DNA from: an uncultured Clostridia bacterium
GTDB taxonomy: Bacteria > Bacillota > Clostridia > Oscillospirales > Acutalibacteraceae
DNA: 64,000 nucleotides
NCBI GenBank assembly: GCA_937907605.1
Contig: CALCYI010000048.1
Location: 9,746 to 73,745, forward strand
Direction: 5' to 3'
Below the pieces are notes generated by a model that was not told the origin of the DNA, made no database searches, and saw nothing but the letters and a program-made list of their open reading frames with translations. This document shows, piece after piece, positions 49,966 to 59,367 of the stretch (positions within the stretch are counted from its first letter, which is position 1; each line of letters begins with the position of its first letter). A program made the position numbers and the translations under genes.

Positions 49966-50472
49966 ATGGACAATGTTTTATATGAATATCAGTTTCAGAT
50001 TTTAGATTATCTACCGTATTTTATTCCTCTTGCCATAGGAATTGTTGCATTATTTGTCCGAAAGCCAAGAGGTGCAAAAACCGGTATAAGAATAATGTAC
50101 CTTGTTTTCCGCGTTGTAGGAATAGCGGCGATAATAATCGGCATTATTGTTTTATCAAACGCTTTTCACGTACACCACGATATGAAAAATGCTCTTGAAA
50201 ACGATACCGCTCTTGTAGTACAGGGCGAAATAGAAAACTATCGTTTTGAAGAGGTCGGCAACGGATATTATACAGAAAGCTTTGAGGTCAACGGTATAAA
50301 GTTTTCAAATGATTTTTATGATTTGCCTGACGAATATGTTGAGGAAAATTCTACCAACGGCTATTTTTCGGGCAACGGTCAAAAGGTCTTAATCAAATAT
50401 ATCCATTATGACAGCGATAATCCCGATGAAGAGGATACAAACAATATTGTATATGCAGTACAGTTGGAGTAA
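49966..50472 (+). CDS. Membrane protein of unknown function
   Basis: The 168-residue protein has two membrane helices (YFIPLAIGIVALFV, VFRVVGIAAIIIGIIVLS) and an extracytoplasmic beta domain (LVVQGEIENYRFEEVGNGYYTESFEVNGIKF) like DUF3592-type proteins. RBS weak. Codon use is more AT-rich than the preceding genes. It may belong to the same operon. Confidence 0.65.
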   Translation: MDNVLYEYQFQILDYLPYFIPLAIGIVALFVRKPRGAKTGIRIMYLVFRVVGIAAIIIGIIVLSNAFHVHHDMKNALENDTALVVQGEIENYRFEEVGNGYYTESFEVNGIKFSNDFYDLPDEYVEENSTNGYFSGNGQKVLIKYIHYDSDNPDEEDTNNIVYAVQLE

Positions 50473-50483
50473 TACAAGTGCGG

Positions 50484-50531
50484 TCAATGCCCGCGCTCAA
50501 TTCATAATTCACAATTCATAATTCATAATTA
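50484..50531. repeat. AATTCATAATTCA heptamer repeat
   Basis: Three to four AATTCATAATTCACAATT-type units before the terminator; same family as 1-105. Confidence 0.55.
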
Positions 50532-50533
50532 AA

Positions 50534-50562
50534 AAATCCTGACGGAAGTTCCGTCAGGATTT
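50534..50562. terminator. Bidirectional terminator between membrane gene and pnp
   Basis: Perfect 13-bp stem AAATCCTGACGGA / TCCGTCAGGATTT, loop AGT, with A and T tracts on both sides. Confidence 0.9.
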
Positions 50563-50570
50563 TTGTTTAC

Positions 50571-52763
50571 TTACTTGTCCCTTCTCGGTCTGCGGGGACG
50601 GGAGCCGCCGCTCTTGCGGGGCTTTTCGTCGATATCGTTTTCGGGCTTCATACCCTCGAGCTCGATAAGCGCGTCGCGTCGGGACAGGTCAATCTTGCCC
50701 TCGTCGGTAATACCGATGCACTTAACGATTACGGAGTCGCCTACGTTTACAACGTCCTCAACCTTTGCCGTTCTCTTAACGTCAAGGCGGGAGATATGAA
50801 CGAGTCCTTCCTTGCCCGGTGCGATTTCAACGAATGCGCCGAAGTTCATAAGACGGGTTACAACGCCGTTGTAGAAAGCGCCGATTTCGGGGTCGGAAGC
50901 GATAAGGCGTACAAGCTCGATAGCAGCGTCGCACTTGTCTGCGTCCTGACCTGATACGAATACGTTACCGTCCTCTTCAATCTCAATCTTAACGTCATAG
51001 TCAGCCTGAATCTGCTGAATAATCTTGCCGCCCTTGCCGATAACGTCGCCGATTTTATCGGGATTGATAGCGGTCGTCTTCATCTTAGGAGCGTACTTGG
51101 AGAGTTCTGCCCTCGGCTCGCTGATAACGGGAAGCATTACCTCGTCAAGAATGTAATTCCTTGCCTTATGAGTCTTAGCAAACGCTTCCTTAATAATTTC
51201 GGGAGTTAAGCCGTGAACCTTGAGGTCCATCTGGATTGCGGTAATGCCCTTCTTAGTACCCGCAACCTTGAAGTCCATATCGCCGTAGAAATCCTCTAAG
51301 CCCTGGATATCAACCATCGTCATAAAGTCGCCGTAAACGCCCTCATCGCCCGTGATAAGACCGCAGGAGATACCCGCAACGGGTGCCTTAATCGGAACGC
51401 CCGCAGCCATAAGAGCAAGCGTTGAGCCGCAGATTGAGCCCTGCGAGGTTGAGCCGTTGGAGGAGAGAACCTCGGATACGACGCGGATAGTATACGGAAA
51501 TTCCTCAACGGGAGGAATTACGGGAAGGAGCGCCTTTTCAGCAAGCGCGCCGTGACCGATTTCACGTCTGCCAGGTCCCCTTGAGGGCTTCGTTTCGCCT
51601 ACTGAATACGACGGGAAGTTGTAGTGGTGGATATATCTCTTTTCGGTCTGCTCGTCAAGTCCGTCAAGCGCCTGTGCGTCGCGGATACCGCCGAGGGTAG
51701 CGATAGAAAGCACCTGGGTCTGACCTCTTGTAAACATACCCGAGCCGTGAACGCGGGCGAGAAGGTCAATCTCTGCGTTAAGAGGACGGATTTCGTCAAT
51801 TCCTCTGCCGTCAACTCTCTTATGCTCGTCCTTGAGCCATGCGCGTACGACGTGCTTCTGAACGAGGTACATAATCTCGTCAAGCTTTGCGGTATTATCC
51901 TCAAAGCGTTCGTCAAACTTCTCGTGTACTGCCTCGTAAATCGGGAGGAGTCTTTCGTCGCGCACATTCTTGTCGTCGGTGTCGAGAGCCTTCTTGACAT
52001 CCTCAATACAGAACGCTTCAATTTCAGCCATAATCTCGGGGTCTGGGTCGCTTGATTCATACTCAAACTTAGGCTTGCCCACCTCGTCAACTATGCCCTG
52101 GATGAATTTAACGATTTTCTTATTCTCTTCGTGTCCTGCCATAATAGCGTTGAACATCATATCGTCGTCAATCTCGTTAGCGCCCGCTTCAATCATAGCT
52201 ACTAAGTCGGCAGTTGAAGCAACGGTGAGAACGAGGTCGCTCTTTGCCCTCTGCTCAAGGGTGGGATTAATGACGATTTTCCCGTCAACGATACCTACGT
52301 TAACGCCTGAAATCGGACCGTCCCACGGAATATCGGAAATTGCGATAGCGGCGGATACGCCTATCATCGCAGTAATTTCGGGCGAGCAGTCGGGGTCAAC
52401 GGACATAACGGTTGCAACTACCGAGCAATCGTTCCTTAAATCCTTCGGGAAAAGCGGACGGATAGGACGGTCGATACAGCGGGAAGCGAGTATCGCCTTT
52501 TCGCTCGGTCTGCTCTCTCTTCTCTGGAAGGAGCCCGGGATTTTGCCTACTGAATATAATTTTTCCTCAAAGTCTACGCTGAGCGGGAAGAAATCAACGC
52601 TCTCCCTGGGCTTCGCGGAAGCGGTAACGTTACAAAGCACCTCGGTTTCGCCGTAGCGAGCCATAATTGAAGCGTTTGCAAGCCCCGCCATCTTGCCGGT
52701 TTCAAGCGTAAGCTTTCTGCCTGCAAGCTCGGTTTCCCAAACCTTAAAATTCTTGAAAAACAT
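50571..52763 (-). CDS. pnp: Polynucleotide phosphorylase
   Basis: The 730-residue exoribonuclease has two RNase PH domains (SRPSEKAILASRCIDRPIRPLFP, RGPGRREIGHGALAEKAL), a KH domain (PDKIGDVIGKGGKIIQQIQ) and an S1 domain near the end (GAFVEIAPGKEGLVHIS), then a basic Pro/Arg tail. It degrades mRNA with rpsO upstream, a known pairing. Confidence 0.97.
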   Translation of the reverse strand: MFFKNFKVWETELAGRKLTLETGKMAGLANASIMARYGETEVLCNVTASAKPRESVDFFPLSVDFEEKLYSVGKIPGSFQRRESRPSEKAILASRCIDRPIRPLFPKDLRNDCSVVATVMSVDPDCSPEITAMIGVSAAIAISDIPWDGPISGVNVGIVDGKIVINPTLEQRAKSDLVLTVASTADLVAMIEAGANEIDDDMMFNAIMAGHEENKKIVKFIQGIVDEVGKPKFEYESSDPDPEIMAEIEAFCIEDVKKALDTDDKNVRDERLLPIYEAVHEKFDERFEDNTAKLDEIMYLVQKHVVRAWLKDEHKRVDGRGIDEIRPLNAEIDLLARVHGSGMFTRGQTQVLSIATLGGIRDAQALDGLDEQTEKRYIHHYNFPSYSVGETKPSRGPGRREIGHGALAEKALLPVIPPVEEFPYTIRVVSEVLSSNGSTSQGSICGSTLALMAAGVPIKAPVAGISCGLITGDEGVYGDFMTMVDIQGLEDFYGDMDFKVAGTKKGITAIQMDLKVHGLTPEIIKEAFAKTHKARNYILDEVMLPVISEPRAELSKYAPKMKTTAINPDKIGDVIGKGGKIIQQIQADYDVKIEIEEDGNVFVSGQDADKCDAAIELVRLIASDPEIGAFYNGVVTRLMNFGAFVEIAPGKEGLVHISRLDVKRTAKVEDVVNVGDSVIVKCIGITDEGKIDLSRRDALIELEGMKPENDIDEKPRKSGGSRPRRPRRDK

Positions 52764-52825
52764 AGTTTTACCTCTCTTTCATTTTATATCAAAGAAGGGT
52801 AAATTGTAATAAATTGAGAGCACTA

Positions 52826-52957
52826 ATACAATTAACAATTAACAATTAACAATTGAGGGCGGGACACCCGCACCCGATTCGTAGGGGCGAGCATTGCTCG
52901 CCAGATAAATTAACAATTGGCGATTGAAAATTGAGGGTGCTGCGCACAGCGTTTTAA
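52826..52957. repeat. Intergenic repeat with three hairpins between rpsO and pnp
   Basis: AATTAACAATTAACAATTG iterations with perfect hairpins GCGGG-aca-CCCGC (52859-52871), GGCGAGC-att-GCTCGCC (52886-52902) and GTGC-tgc-GCAC (52937-52947). It lies between rpsO and pnp, in the transcribed operon, where it could affect pnp mRNA. Confidence 0.65.
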
Positions 52958-53053
52958 TGCCTCCAATTTATCACAATTACATCCCCTTCTTTATTGACAA
53001 AACAGTAAACAAGGCAGACAGAGTATGCTATACTCCGCCTGCCGATTGCTTGA

Positions 53054-53362
53054 TTAATCCTCTGCGCTTTCAGCAGCCTCTGCTGTGTTACGCTCGATTG
53101 TGTTACGGATACCGAGCTTAGCGATAAGCTGACGATACTCGTTAACGTCCTTTGAGTAGATGTAGTTAAGAAGATTTCTTCTGTGACCTACCATCTTAAG
53201 AAGACCGCGGCGAGAATGATGGTCCTTCTTATGAACCTTAAGGTGCTCGGTGAGCTCCTGAATTCTCTTGGTTAAAACGGCAACCTGTACCTGCGCGGAG
53301 CCTGTATCGCCCTCGTGAACGGCATACTCCTTGATGATTGCCTGCTTTTCAGCCTGTGTCAT
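53054..53362 (-). CDS. rpsO: 30S ribosomal protein S15
   Basis: The 102-residue protein starts at 53362 (MTQAEKQAIIKEY), with AAAGGTGG as RBS; 14 further residues upstream in frame are not part of it. The S15 core (GDTGSAQVQVAVLTKRIQELTEHLK, HSRRGLLKMVGHRRNLLNYI) is standard, but an acidic tail of about 14 residues follows the usual end at LGIR. Confidence 0.95.
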   Translation of the reverse strand: MTQAEKQAIIKEYAVHEGDTGSAQVQVAVLTKRIQELTEHLKVHKKDHHSRRGLLKMVGHRRNLLNYIYSKDVNEYRQLIAKLGIRNTIERNTAEAAESAED

Positions 53363-53456
53363 AGCATTTCCACCTTTCATAATATTTGCCTTTGCGAAGA
53401 ACACAGAAGCAGGATGGTGAACCCTGAATCCGAGTAATTCGTTTACAGCGTTTCGT

Positions 53457-53485
53457 ATTATAGCATAATAATTTTTATTTGTAAA
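53457..53485 (-). promoter_or_regulatory. Promoter of rpsO-pnp
   Basis: Minus strand TTTACA (53485-53480), 17 bases, TATAAT (53462-53457). The leader is about 90 bases, long enough for S15 feedback control, but no known structure was confirmed. Confidence 0.75.
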
Positions 53486-53494
53486 GAAAAATTT

Positions 53495-54766
53495 TTATTC
53501 GTATCTCAGCGCGTCAATCGGGTTGAGCTTTGCCGCCTTGTTCGCAGGCGCATATCCGAAGATTAATCCGATAAGAAGCGAGAAGCCCGCCGCAATTAGA
53601 ATTGAGGCAATATTCGGCATAGAGGAATAGCCGAGTAGCTTGCTGAGCCCCATACCGAGCGATATGCCTATGACAATTCCTATAATACCTCCGACAAGAC
53701 ATATAACCATTGCTTCCGTCACGAACTGAAGGCGGATTGAAGCGTTAGTTGCTCCGAGCGCCTTACGCGTACCGATTTCCTTAGTCCTTTCGGTAATCGA
53801 CACGAGCATAATATTCATTACGCCGATACCGCCGACGAGAAGGCTGATTGCCGCAATCGCCGCTATTGCGTAAGAAATAGTGTCGATAACATCGGTAAGG
53901 GTCGAAATCACTGATTCAAGCGAGGTGGTCTCCACCGTCCAGGAGTCGTTATTCTTATAAAACGAGGAGAAAAAGTCGTTAGTGGTTTCAAGGAAGGTAA
54001 GAGTATCGGTAGAGCTGCTTGCCTTAACGGTTATCGACTGATATCCGTCGCCGCTTCCCGAAATTGCCCTTGCACATTCAAGCGGTATATAAAGCGTCGT
54101 GGTTTCGCTCGTTTTGCTGTCCTCATTGGAGGAGGCTGTCTCGCTCTCGTACTCATATACGCCCGTGATATAAAACGTATACGGTACATTATTAAGGGTT
54201 ATCTTAAAGCTTTCGCCTACGGCAGAGGCAGGATTAAGCCCCAGCGTGTTTTCAACGAAGGTATCCGCGCAAACGGCAAGCTTCCTTTCGCCGTCAGTAT
54301 TTTTAATAAACCGTCCGTAAAGGAGCGTTATATCCTCCGCCTTGTCATAATCCTCCTCAACGCCCGTCACATTAAGCGAGGTATCGCTGTCATACGTTGC
54401 CGTACCGGCTGAGCAGGTTTTTTCCACAAACTTAACCTCCTCGGAAAAGGTATTAATATATTCCTCTATCATTGAATCAGTGATTAAATCCTTTTCGGAG
54501 GGTTGCTCGGGACCGAACATTCTTATTTTCACGTTATCGTCCGTGTCCTCGTCGTCGCTGCTTTTTTGGGTTAAGGATACGTTAATTGACGAAGCGCCGA
54601 GCGCGGTCATGCTGTCACTGACATAGCCCGTAAGCGAGGAGCCGACCGTGCTGATTGCAATAACTGAGCCTATGCCTATAATAATTCCGAGCATTGTAAG
54701 AAAAGAACGGAGCTTATTAATCTTAAGCGATTCAAGCGCGAGCGAAATATTTTCAAGAAATGCCAT
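53495..54766 (-). CDS. MacB/FtsX-type ABC permease
   Basis: Start at 54766 (MAFLENISLAL), 423 residues, with AGGAGG as RBS. One N-terminal and three C-terminal membrane helices with a large extracellular MacPD domain, ending with the FtsX segment GGIGVMNIMLVSITERTKEIGTRKALGA. It overlaps the ATPase gene by 14 bases; both plus the adaptor make a mechanotransmitting MacAB-like system. Confidence 0.9.
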   Translation of the reverse strand: MAFLENISLALESLKINKLRSFLTMLGIIIGIGSVIAISTVGSSLTGYVSDSMTALGASSINVSLTQKSSDDEDTDDNVKIRMFGPEQPSEKDLITDSMIEEYINTFSEEVKFVEKTCSAGTATYDSDTSLNVTGVEEDYDKAEDITLLYGRFIKNTDGERKLAVCADTFVENTLGLNPASAVGESFKITLNNVPYTFYITGVYEYESETASSNEDSKTSETTTLYIPLECARAISGSGDGYQSITVKASSSTDTLTFLETTNDFFSSFYKNNDSWTVETTSLESVISTLTDVIDTISYAIAAIAAISLLVGGIGVMNIMLVSITERTKEIGTRKALGATNASIRLQFVTEAMVICLVGGIIGIVIGISLGMGLSKLLGYSSMPNIASILIAAGFSLLIGLIFGYAPANKAAKLNPIDALRYE

Positions 54767-55460
54767 CGGTATTCCTCCTCTCGCCCGTAATCCTGCCGTC
54801 TTTAAGAGTAAGTACCCTTTGGCACATATCGGCAAGCTCCTTATTATGCGTAATCAGTACTATGGTCTTTGCGCTTTCAGTATTAAGCTTTTTAAAGATT
54901 TCCATTACCTTAAGCGAGGTATCGGAATCGAGCGCGCCGGTGGGCTCGTCGGCGAGAATTATCGAAGGATTGTTAGCCATAGCCCTTGCAATAGCAACCC
55001 TCTGCTTCTGTCCGCCCGAGAGCTCGTTCGGCATATGCTTTGCGCGGTCGGTCATATTGACCTCGGCAAGCAGCCTTTGCGCTCTTTCGCGGCGTTCGCG
55101 TTTTTGTACTCCCGCATAGAGCATGGGAAGCTCCACGTTCTTTAGCGCTGACTGACGCCCTATGAGGTTAAAGGTCTGAAACACGAAGCCCACCTTTTCA
55201 TTCCTTATTGACGAGAGCGTGTTCTCATCGGCAGAGTTAATATTAATCCCGTCAAGGACGTAATCGCCCTCGGTGCTTTTATCAAGCGCGCCTATAATAT
55301 TCATGAGCGTTGACTTGCCGCTTCCCGACTCGCCCACGATAGCTACAAATTCGCCCTCGTATATAGTTAAATCTATTCCGTGTAAAACCTCAAGCTCGTT
55401 AGGTTCGCCGATAAAATAGCTTTTTCTGATACCCTTGAGCTCAATAATCGGCTTATCCAT
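54753..55460 (-). CDS. MacB-type ABC ATPase
   Basis: Start at 55460 (MDKPIIELKGI), 235 residues; a GTG at 55469 is also in frame. Walker A GESGSGKST, signature LSGGQKQ and Walker B IILADEPTGALD place it in the LolD/MacB ATPase group. It drives the adjacent permease. Confidence 0.93.
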   Translation of the reverse strand: MDKPIIELKGIRKSYFIGEPNELEVLHGIDLTIYEGEFVAIVGESGSGKSTLMNIIGALDKSTEGDYVLDGININSADENTLSSIRNEKVGFVFQTFNLIGRQSALKNVELPMLYAGVQKRERRERAQRLLAEVNMTDRAKHMPNELSGGQKQRVAIARAMANNPSIILADEPTGALDSDTSLKVMEIFKKLNTESAKTIVLITHNKELADMCQRVLTLKDGRITGERRNTDGIS

Positions 55461-57345
55461 TATTTCCACCCGGCATTCCGCCCGACGGAGGTGAGCCCAT
55501 ACCGTCGCCGCTGGAGCTGTTATTTCTCATGCCCCTGTCGGGCATCTGTCCGCCGCCGTCGGGCATACCTCCGCGGTTTCCGCCGCCGAACAGGCTTGAG
55601 AATAAACCGCCCGAGCTATCTGTATCTTTGCTGCTCTGACTTACGGTTTCAATACCCTCGGTTAAGTCCGCGCTTGAGCGTATAACGTCGCCCTCGCTAA
55701 GCTGAGCGGAGCTGATTTCAATATAATAATCGTTGCTCTCGCCCGTGGTTACAGTAATCTGTTCAAACTGCATATCAGTACCCTCTCCGCTTGTTTTACG
55801 GTAAACGTACTTAGTATCACCATTTGTGCCAACCGCGTCAATAGGCACCTGATAAACGTCCTCCTCACTGCTTACTATAATATCAACCGAGGCATTCATA
55901 CCTATATGAAGCGCGGAGGTTTCGCTGTCCACGGTTACGGTTGCCCCGAAGGAGCCGTTGTTAGACACGGGATCAATCTGAGTCAGAGTACCGCTCAAAA
56001 CCTCATCAGACGCGTCGCTTGTGATATGGCAGGCCAAACCGATTTCAACATTATTAATATCCGCTTCCTCAATAGTAATATCCACCTGAAGCGAGGATAA
56101 ATCCTGAATAGTCGCCGCGGTATCCATACAAACCGAGCCAACAGTAGCGTTAAGCGCGGTTACCGTTCCGTCCTGCTCCGCCTTAAGCGAACAGTCCTCA
56201 AGCTGTGACTCAAGCTCCTCGAGAGTGTCGCTTGAGCTTGCGTTTGAAAGCTCCTCCTTAGCTGAGGAAAGCTGGCTTTCCGCCTGAGAAAGCTCGTTTT
56301 CGTACTGTGAATAGGTCTGCTTTGCCTCATTATAGGCGCTCTTTGCCTCTGTATACGCGCTTTCAAGAGAGGCGTAATTCGAGCTATTCTTGGCGTTTCT
56401 CAGCGCCTCAGCCTTTTGCGAAAGCTTATAGAGGGTATTGCTCCCGCTCGGCACGCTCAGAGTTGCGCCCGTAAGAGTATTAACGGTAGACACAACCTCA
56501 TTGCATAAATCTGCAGCGGTTTTAGTCACGCTCACACTATCCGAAGAGGACGCGGAGCTACTCATACCGCCGCTCATATTATCCGACGACGAGGCTGATG
56601 AAGAATCGGAGATATTATAGCTCCCGACGGAGCACCCGCCGCTGTAATTCTGAATAGCCTTAAGGTATTCCCTTGCAACCGACTGAAGCTTTGAGGAGGA
56701 TGCCGTGCCTTTTTTATAACCGCTTACAGCAGAGTTATATTTATTCATATAGGAAACGTATTTAGCGCCCGCGTTGTTGTAGTTTTCAAGCGCGGTTTCA
56801 TATGCGCTCTGATATGATGAAATACTGCTCTTTGCCTTTTCATACGGCGTTTTAGCGGAGTTATATGCGCTCTTTGCGCTCGAAAGAGTGCTCTTGTACG
56901 AATCCAGCTTTGACTTTGCGGAGTCGTAGCTCGACTTGGCGTTATCGTACGACTTCTGAGCGTTCTCTTTCGCCTTTTCGATATTTTCCTTTTCCTTTTC
57001 GATTTTCGACTCAAGCTCACTCGTGTTGAGGGTTAAGATAACGTCGCCCTCTTTAACCGTATCGCCTACCTCAACGTTAATCTCCTTAACGGTATAGTTA
57101 AGCTGTGAGGTTACGTTAGAAGCCTTAGCGCTTGAAACGGTACCCGTTGCGGATACGGTATCCTCAAGCGTACCCTTTGCGAGCACGGTAGTTCTCACAA
57201 AGGAATACGAAGCGCCGCTGCTCTTTGTGCGGTTTACCGCAAAAAGAGTGCCTGCTGTAATGGCGATAACAAGTATACAGCATATCAGCACCGTTAGTAT
57301 TTTATGTTTTTTAACAAAGCCCTTAAGCCTTCCCTTTTTCTTCAT
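55453..57345 (-). CDS. HlyD/MacA-type adaptor protein with Gly/Met-rich tail
   Basis: Start at 57345 (MKKKGRLKG), 630 residues, RBS GAAAGG. One N-terminal membrane helix, a barrel-sandwich part, a long helical hairpin of Ser/Lys/Ala repeats (about residues 115-370, SYDNAKSSYDSAKSKLDSYKS), a Ser-rich loop and a C-terminal barrel. The tail is rich in Gly, Met, Asn and Ser (GGNRGGMPDGGGQMPDRGMR). In Gram-positives such adaptors reach across the wall; the tail may contact other components. Confidence 0.88.
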   Translation of the reverse strand: MKKKGRLKGFVKKHKILTVLICCILVIAITAGTLFAVNRTKSSGASYSFVRTTVLAKGTLEDTVSATGTVSSAKASNVTSQLNYTVKEINVEVGDTVKEGDVILTLNTSELESKIEKEKENIEKAKENAQKSYDNAKSSYDSAKSKLDSYKSTLSSAKSAYNSAKTPYEKAKSSISSYQSAYETALENYNNAGAKYVSYMNKYNSAVSGYKKGTASSSKLQSVAREYLKAIQNYSGGCSVGSYNISDSSSASSSDNMSGGMSSSASSSDSVSVTKTAADLCNEVVSTVNTLTGATLSVPSGSNTLYKLSQKAEALRNAKNSSNYASLESAYTEAKSAYNEAKQTYSQYENELSQAESQLSSAKEELSNASSSDTLEELESQLEDCSLKAEQDGTVTALNATVGSVCMDTAATIQDLSSLQVDITIEEADINNVEIGLACHITSDASDEVLSGTLTQIDPVSNNGSFGATVTVDSETSALHIGMNASVDIIVSSEEDVYQVPIDAVGTNGDTKYVYRKTSGEGTDMQFEQITVTTGESNDYYIEISSAQLSEGDVIRSSADLTEGIETVSQSSKDTDSSGGLFSSLFGGGNRGGMPDGGGQMPDRGMRNNSSSGDGMGSPPSGGMPGGNNG

Positions 57346-57419
57346 AGTATTTTTCCTTTCCACAATATGATATCTTAATTGTAAAGGGCAAAATTAAATG
57401 AAGATTAAAAAAATTTTTG

Positions 57420-57447
57420 TTGACAAATCTTTTTTATATGTTATAAT
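57420..57447 (+). promoter_or_regulatory. Promoter of rplU-prp-rpmA
   Basis: TTGACA (57420-57425), 16 bases, TATAAT (57442-57447). Confidence 0.8.
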
Positions 57448-57449
57448 TT

Positions 57450-57527
57450 ATAAGCCGCATATTATGGGCTCACAAGAGATACGGCGTATCCGCCCATCGT
57501 AGCGAGACTTATGAAAGGTAAATATAG
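57450..57527 (+). promoter_or_regulatory. Leader of the L21 operon
   Basis: Leader of about 75 bases before rplU with the pairing GATACGGCGTATC and CCGCCCATCGT stretches; L21 leader structures are known in Firmicutes. Match to the known leader was not checked. Confidence 0.4.
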
Positions 57528-57528
57528 T

Positions 57529-57837
57529 ATGTACGCAGTTATTGTTACAGGCGGTAAGCAGTACAAGGTTGCCGAGGGCGACGTTCTCTATGTTGAGAAG
57601 CTCGGCGCTGAAGCTGACGAAGAGGTTACCTTCGATAACGTTCTTGCAGTAAGCACGGACGCAGGCTTCAAGGCCGGCAAGGATTGTGCAGAGGCTTCCG
57701 TTAAGGCTAAGGTTCTCAAGAACGGCAAGGGCAAGAAGATTACTGTTTTCACCTACAAGCCCAAGAAGAACGAAAAGCGCAAGATGGGTCACCGTCAGCC
57801 TTACACAAAGGTTGAGATTACCGCAATCAACGCATAA
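57529..57837 (+). CDS. rplU: 50S ribosomal protein L21
   Basis: The 102-residue protein (MYAVIVTGGKQYKVAEGD ... RKMGHRQPYTKVEITAI) is a normal L21. Start at 57529; GAAAGG precedes it. Its stop overlaps the prp start by one base. Confidence 0.97.
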   Translation: MYAVIVTGGKQYKVAEGDVLYVEKLGAEADEEVTFDNVLAVSTDAGFKAGKDCAEASVKAKVLKNGKGKKITVFTYKPKKNEKRKMGHRQPYTKVEITAINA

Positions 57838-58148
57838 TGATCAGAGTTAAATTTTACAAAAACGGCGATTTACTGACAGGCTTTGAATGCAAGGGACATT
57901 CGGGCACAGCCCAGAGCGGAAGCGACGTTGTCTGCGCCTTCGTTTCAAGCGCCTGTTATATGGCGGCTAACACCGTAACGGAGATTATTAAACTGGACGC
58001 AGACGCGGCGGACACCGACGGTTATATGCGCCTTAATATCAAGGATTCGCCGAAGAAGGCACAGGATATTTTAAACGGTATGAGGCTTCACCTCACCGAG
58101 CTTGAAAAGCAATATCCCGATAATATTAGAGTAATAACGGAGGAATAA
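57837..58148 (+). CDS. prp: Ribosomal-processing cysteine protease Prp
   Basis: The 103-residue YsxB/Prp has the conserved His (GHSGTAQSG) and catalytic Cys (DVVCAFVSS). It cleaves the N-terminal extension of L27, which is present in the next gene. Confidence 0.93.
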   Translation: MIRVKFYKNGDLLTGFECKGHSGTAQSGSDVVCAFVSSACYMAANTVTEIIKLDADAADTDGYMRLNIKDSPKKAQDILNGMRLHLTELEKQYPDNIRVITEE

Positions 58149-58150
58149 CC

Positions 58151-58435
58151 ATGCTTAAATTAAATGTTCAGCTTTTTGCTCATAAAAAAGGTATGGGTTC
58201 TACCAAGAACGGACGTGATTCAGAATCCAAGCGTCTCGGCGCTAAGAGAGCTGACGGTCAGTTCGTACTTGCAGGAAACATTCTTTACCGTCAGAGAGGA
58301 ACACACATTCACCCGGGCAACAACGTTGGCATCGGCTCTGACGACACCCTCTTTGCTCTTATCGACGGAACAGTTAAGTTCGAAAGATACGGCAAGGACA
58401 GGAAAAAGGTTTCCGTATACCCTGTTGAGCAGTAA
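58151..58435 (+). CDS. rpmA: 50S ribosomal protein L27 with cleavable leader
   Basis: The 94-residue protein starts MLKLNVQLFAHKKG; Prp is expected to cut after LNVQLF to expose AHKKG for the peptidyl-transferase centre. Normal L27 otherwise. Confidence 0.97.
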   Translation: MLKLNVQLFAHKKGMGSTKNGRDSESKRLGAKRADGQFVLAGNILYRQRGTHIHPGNNVGIGSDDTLFALIDGTVKFERYGKDRKKVSVYPVEQ

Positions 58436-58448
58436 GAATAAAGCAGTA

Positions 58449-58479
58449 AACGCTATCTCGGTGAGATAGCGTTTTTTGT
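58449..58479 (+). terminator. Terminator of rplU operon
   Basis: Perfect 11-bp stem AACGCTATCTC / GAGATAGCGTT, loop GGT, then TTTTT. Confidence 0.9.
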
Positions 58480-58534
58480 TGCCTGTTAAGAGATAATGTG
58501 GTAAAATTGATATATCAATATCAGGCGGTGAAAT

Positions 58535-58873
58535 ATGACGCACAACATGAAACTCAACGAAATACCGTTCGGAAAAATAAAGAACGGCTCAAAAACCATT
58601 GAGCTTCGTCTTTATGACGATAAGCGACGCAAAATCAAAGTCGGCGACAGCATTTGCTTTAAATCTGAAACTAAAAAGCTGAATGCAACGGTTAAAGCGC
58701 TTCATATATTCCGAAGCTTTGACGAGCTGTATACAGCATTACCTCTTGAAAAATGCGGATATTCTGCGGATGAAGTTGCAAATGCTTCGCCTGACGATAT
58801 GCTTGAATACTACACAGAGGAACAAATTAAAAAATACGGCGTAATCGGAATTGAAATTGAGGTAACGAAATGA
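58535..58873 (+). CDS. ASCH domain protein
   Basis: The 112-residue protein has the ASCH pattern: MKLNEIPFGKIKNGSKTIELRLYDDKRRKIKVGDSI, with the conserved Lys and Arg-Leu. ASCH domains bind RNA or modified nucleosides. It overlaps the Nudix gene by 4 bases. A small operon ASCH-Nudix-pyrophosphatase starts here. Confidence 0.82.
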   Translation: MTHNMKLNEIPFGKIKNGSKTIELRLYDDKRRKIKVGDSICFKSETKKLNATVKALHIFRSFDELYTALPLEKCGYSADEVANASPDDMLEYYTEEQIKKYGVIGIEIEVTK

Positions 58874-59358
58874 ACGGTAAACTGAGAAATATGGCGACAA
58901 TATATATTCGCAAAGACAACAAAATGCTTATGCTTTATCGAATCGGATCAAAAGTAGTTGACGAGTGCTTTTGCGGCGTTGGCGGACATTTTAAAGAGAA
59001 AGAAGTGAACGACGCAAGAGCGGCTGTTATTCGTGAAATGAAAGAAGAAATACGATTAACCGAAAAGGATTTGGATAATTTTTCCCTGCGCTATGTTGGA
59101 CTTCGCAATGTAAAAGAAGAGCTCAGAATTAACTATTATTTCTTTGCAGATTTAAAGGAATCGGCAAAGCTTACTATGAAATGCAACGAAGGTATTTTGC
59201 AATGGATTCCGTTTGATAAGCTTATGGAAAAAGAAATGCCCGTTACAGCAAAGTATTGTGTAGAGCATTATCTTTCAGAGGGTATGAACAATGATAATCT
59301 ATATGTAATAACGGTTAACGGAGATACTACAAGCGTTATTACATTGGGCGAAACGTAA
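58870..59358 (+). CDS. Nudix hydrolase
   Basis: The 162-residue protein has a full Nudix box (GHFKEKEVNDARAAVIREMKEEIRL). It hydrolyses nucleoside diphosphate derivatives; the substrate is not evident. Located between ASCH and inorganic pyrophosphatase genes. Confidence 0.9.
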   Translation: MNGKLRNMATIYIRKDNKMLMLYRIGSKVVDECFCGVGGHFKEKEVNDARAAVIREMKEEIRLTEKDLDNFSLRYVGLRNVKEELRINYYFFADLKESAKLTMKCNEGILQWIPFDKLMEKEMPVTAKYCVEHYLSEGMNNDNLYVITVNGDTTSVITLGET

Positions 59359-59367
59359 GGAGCAACT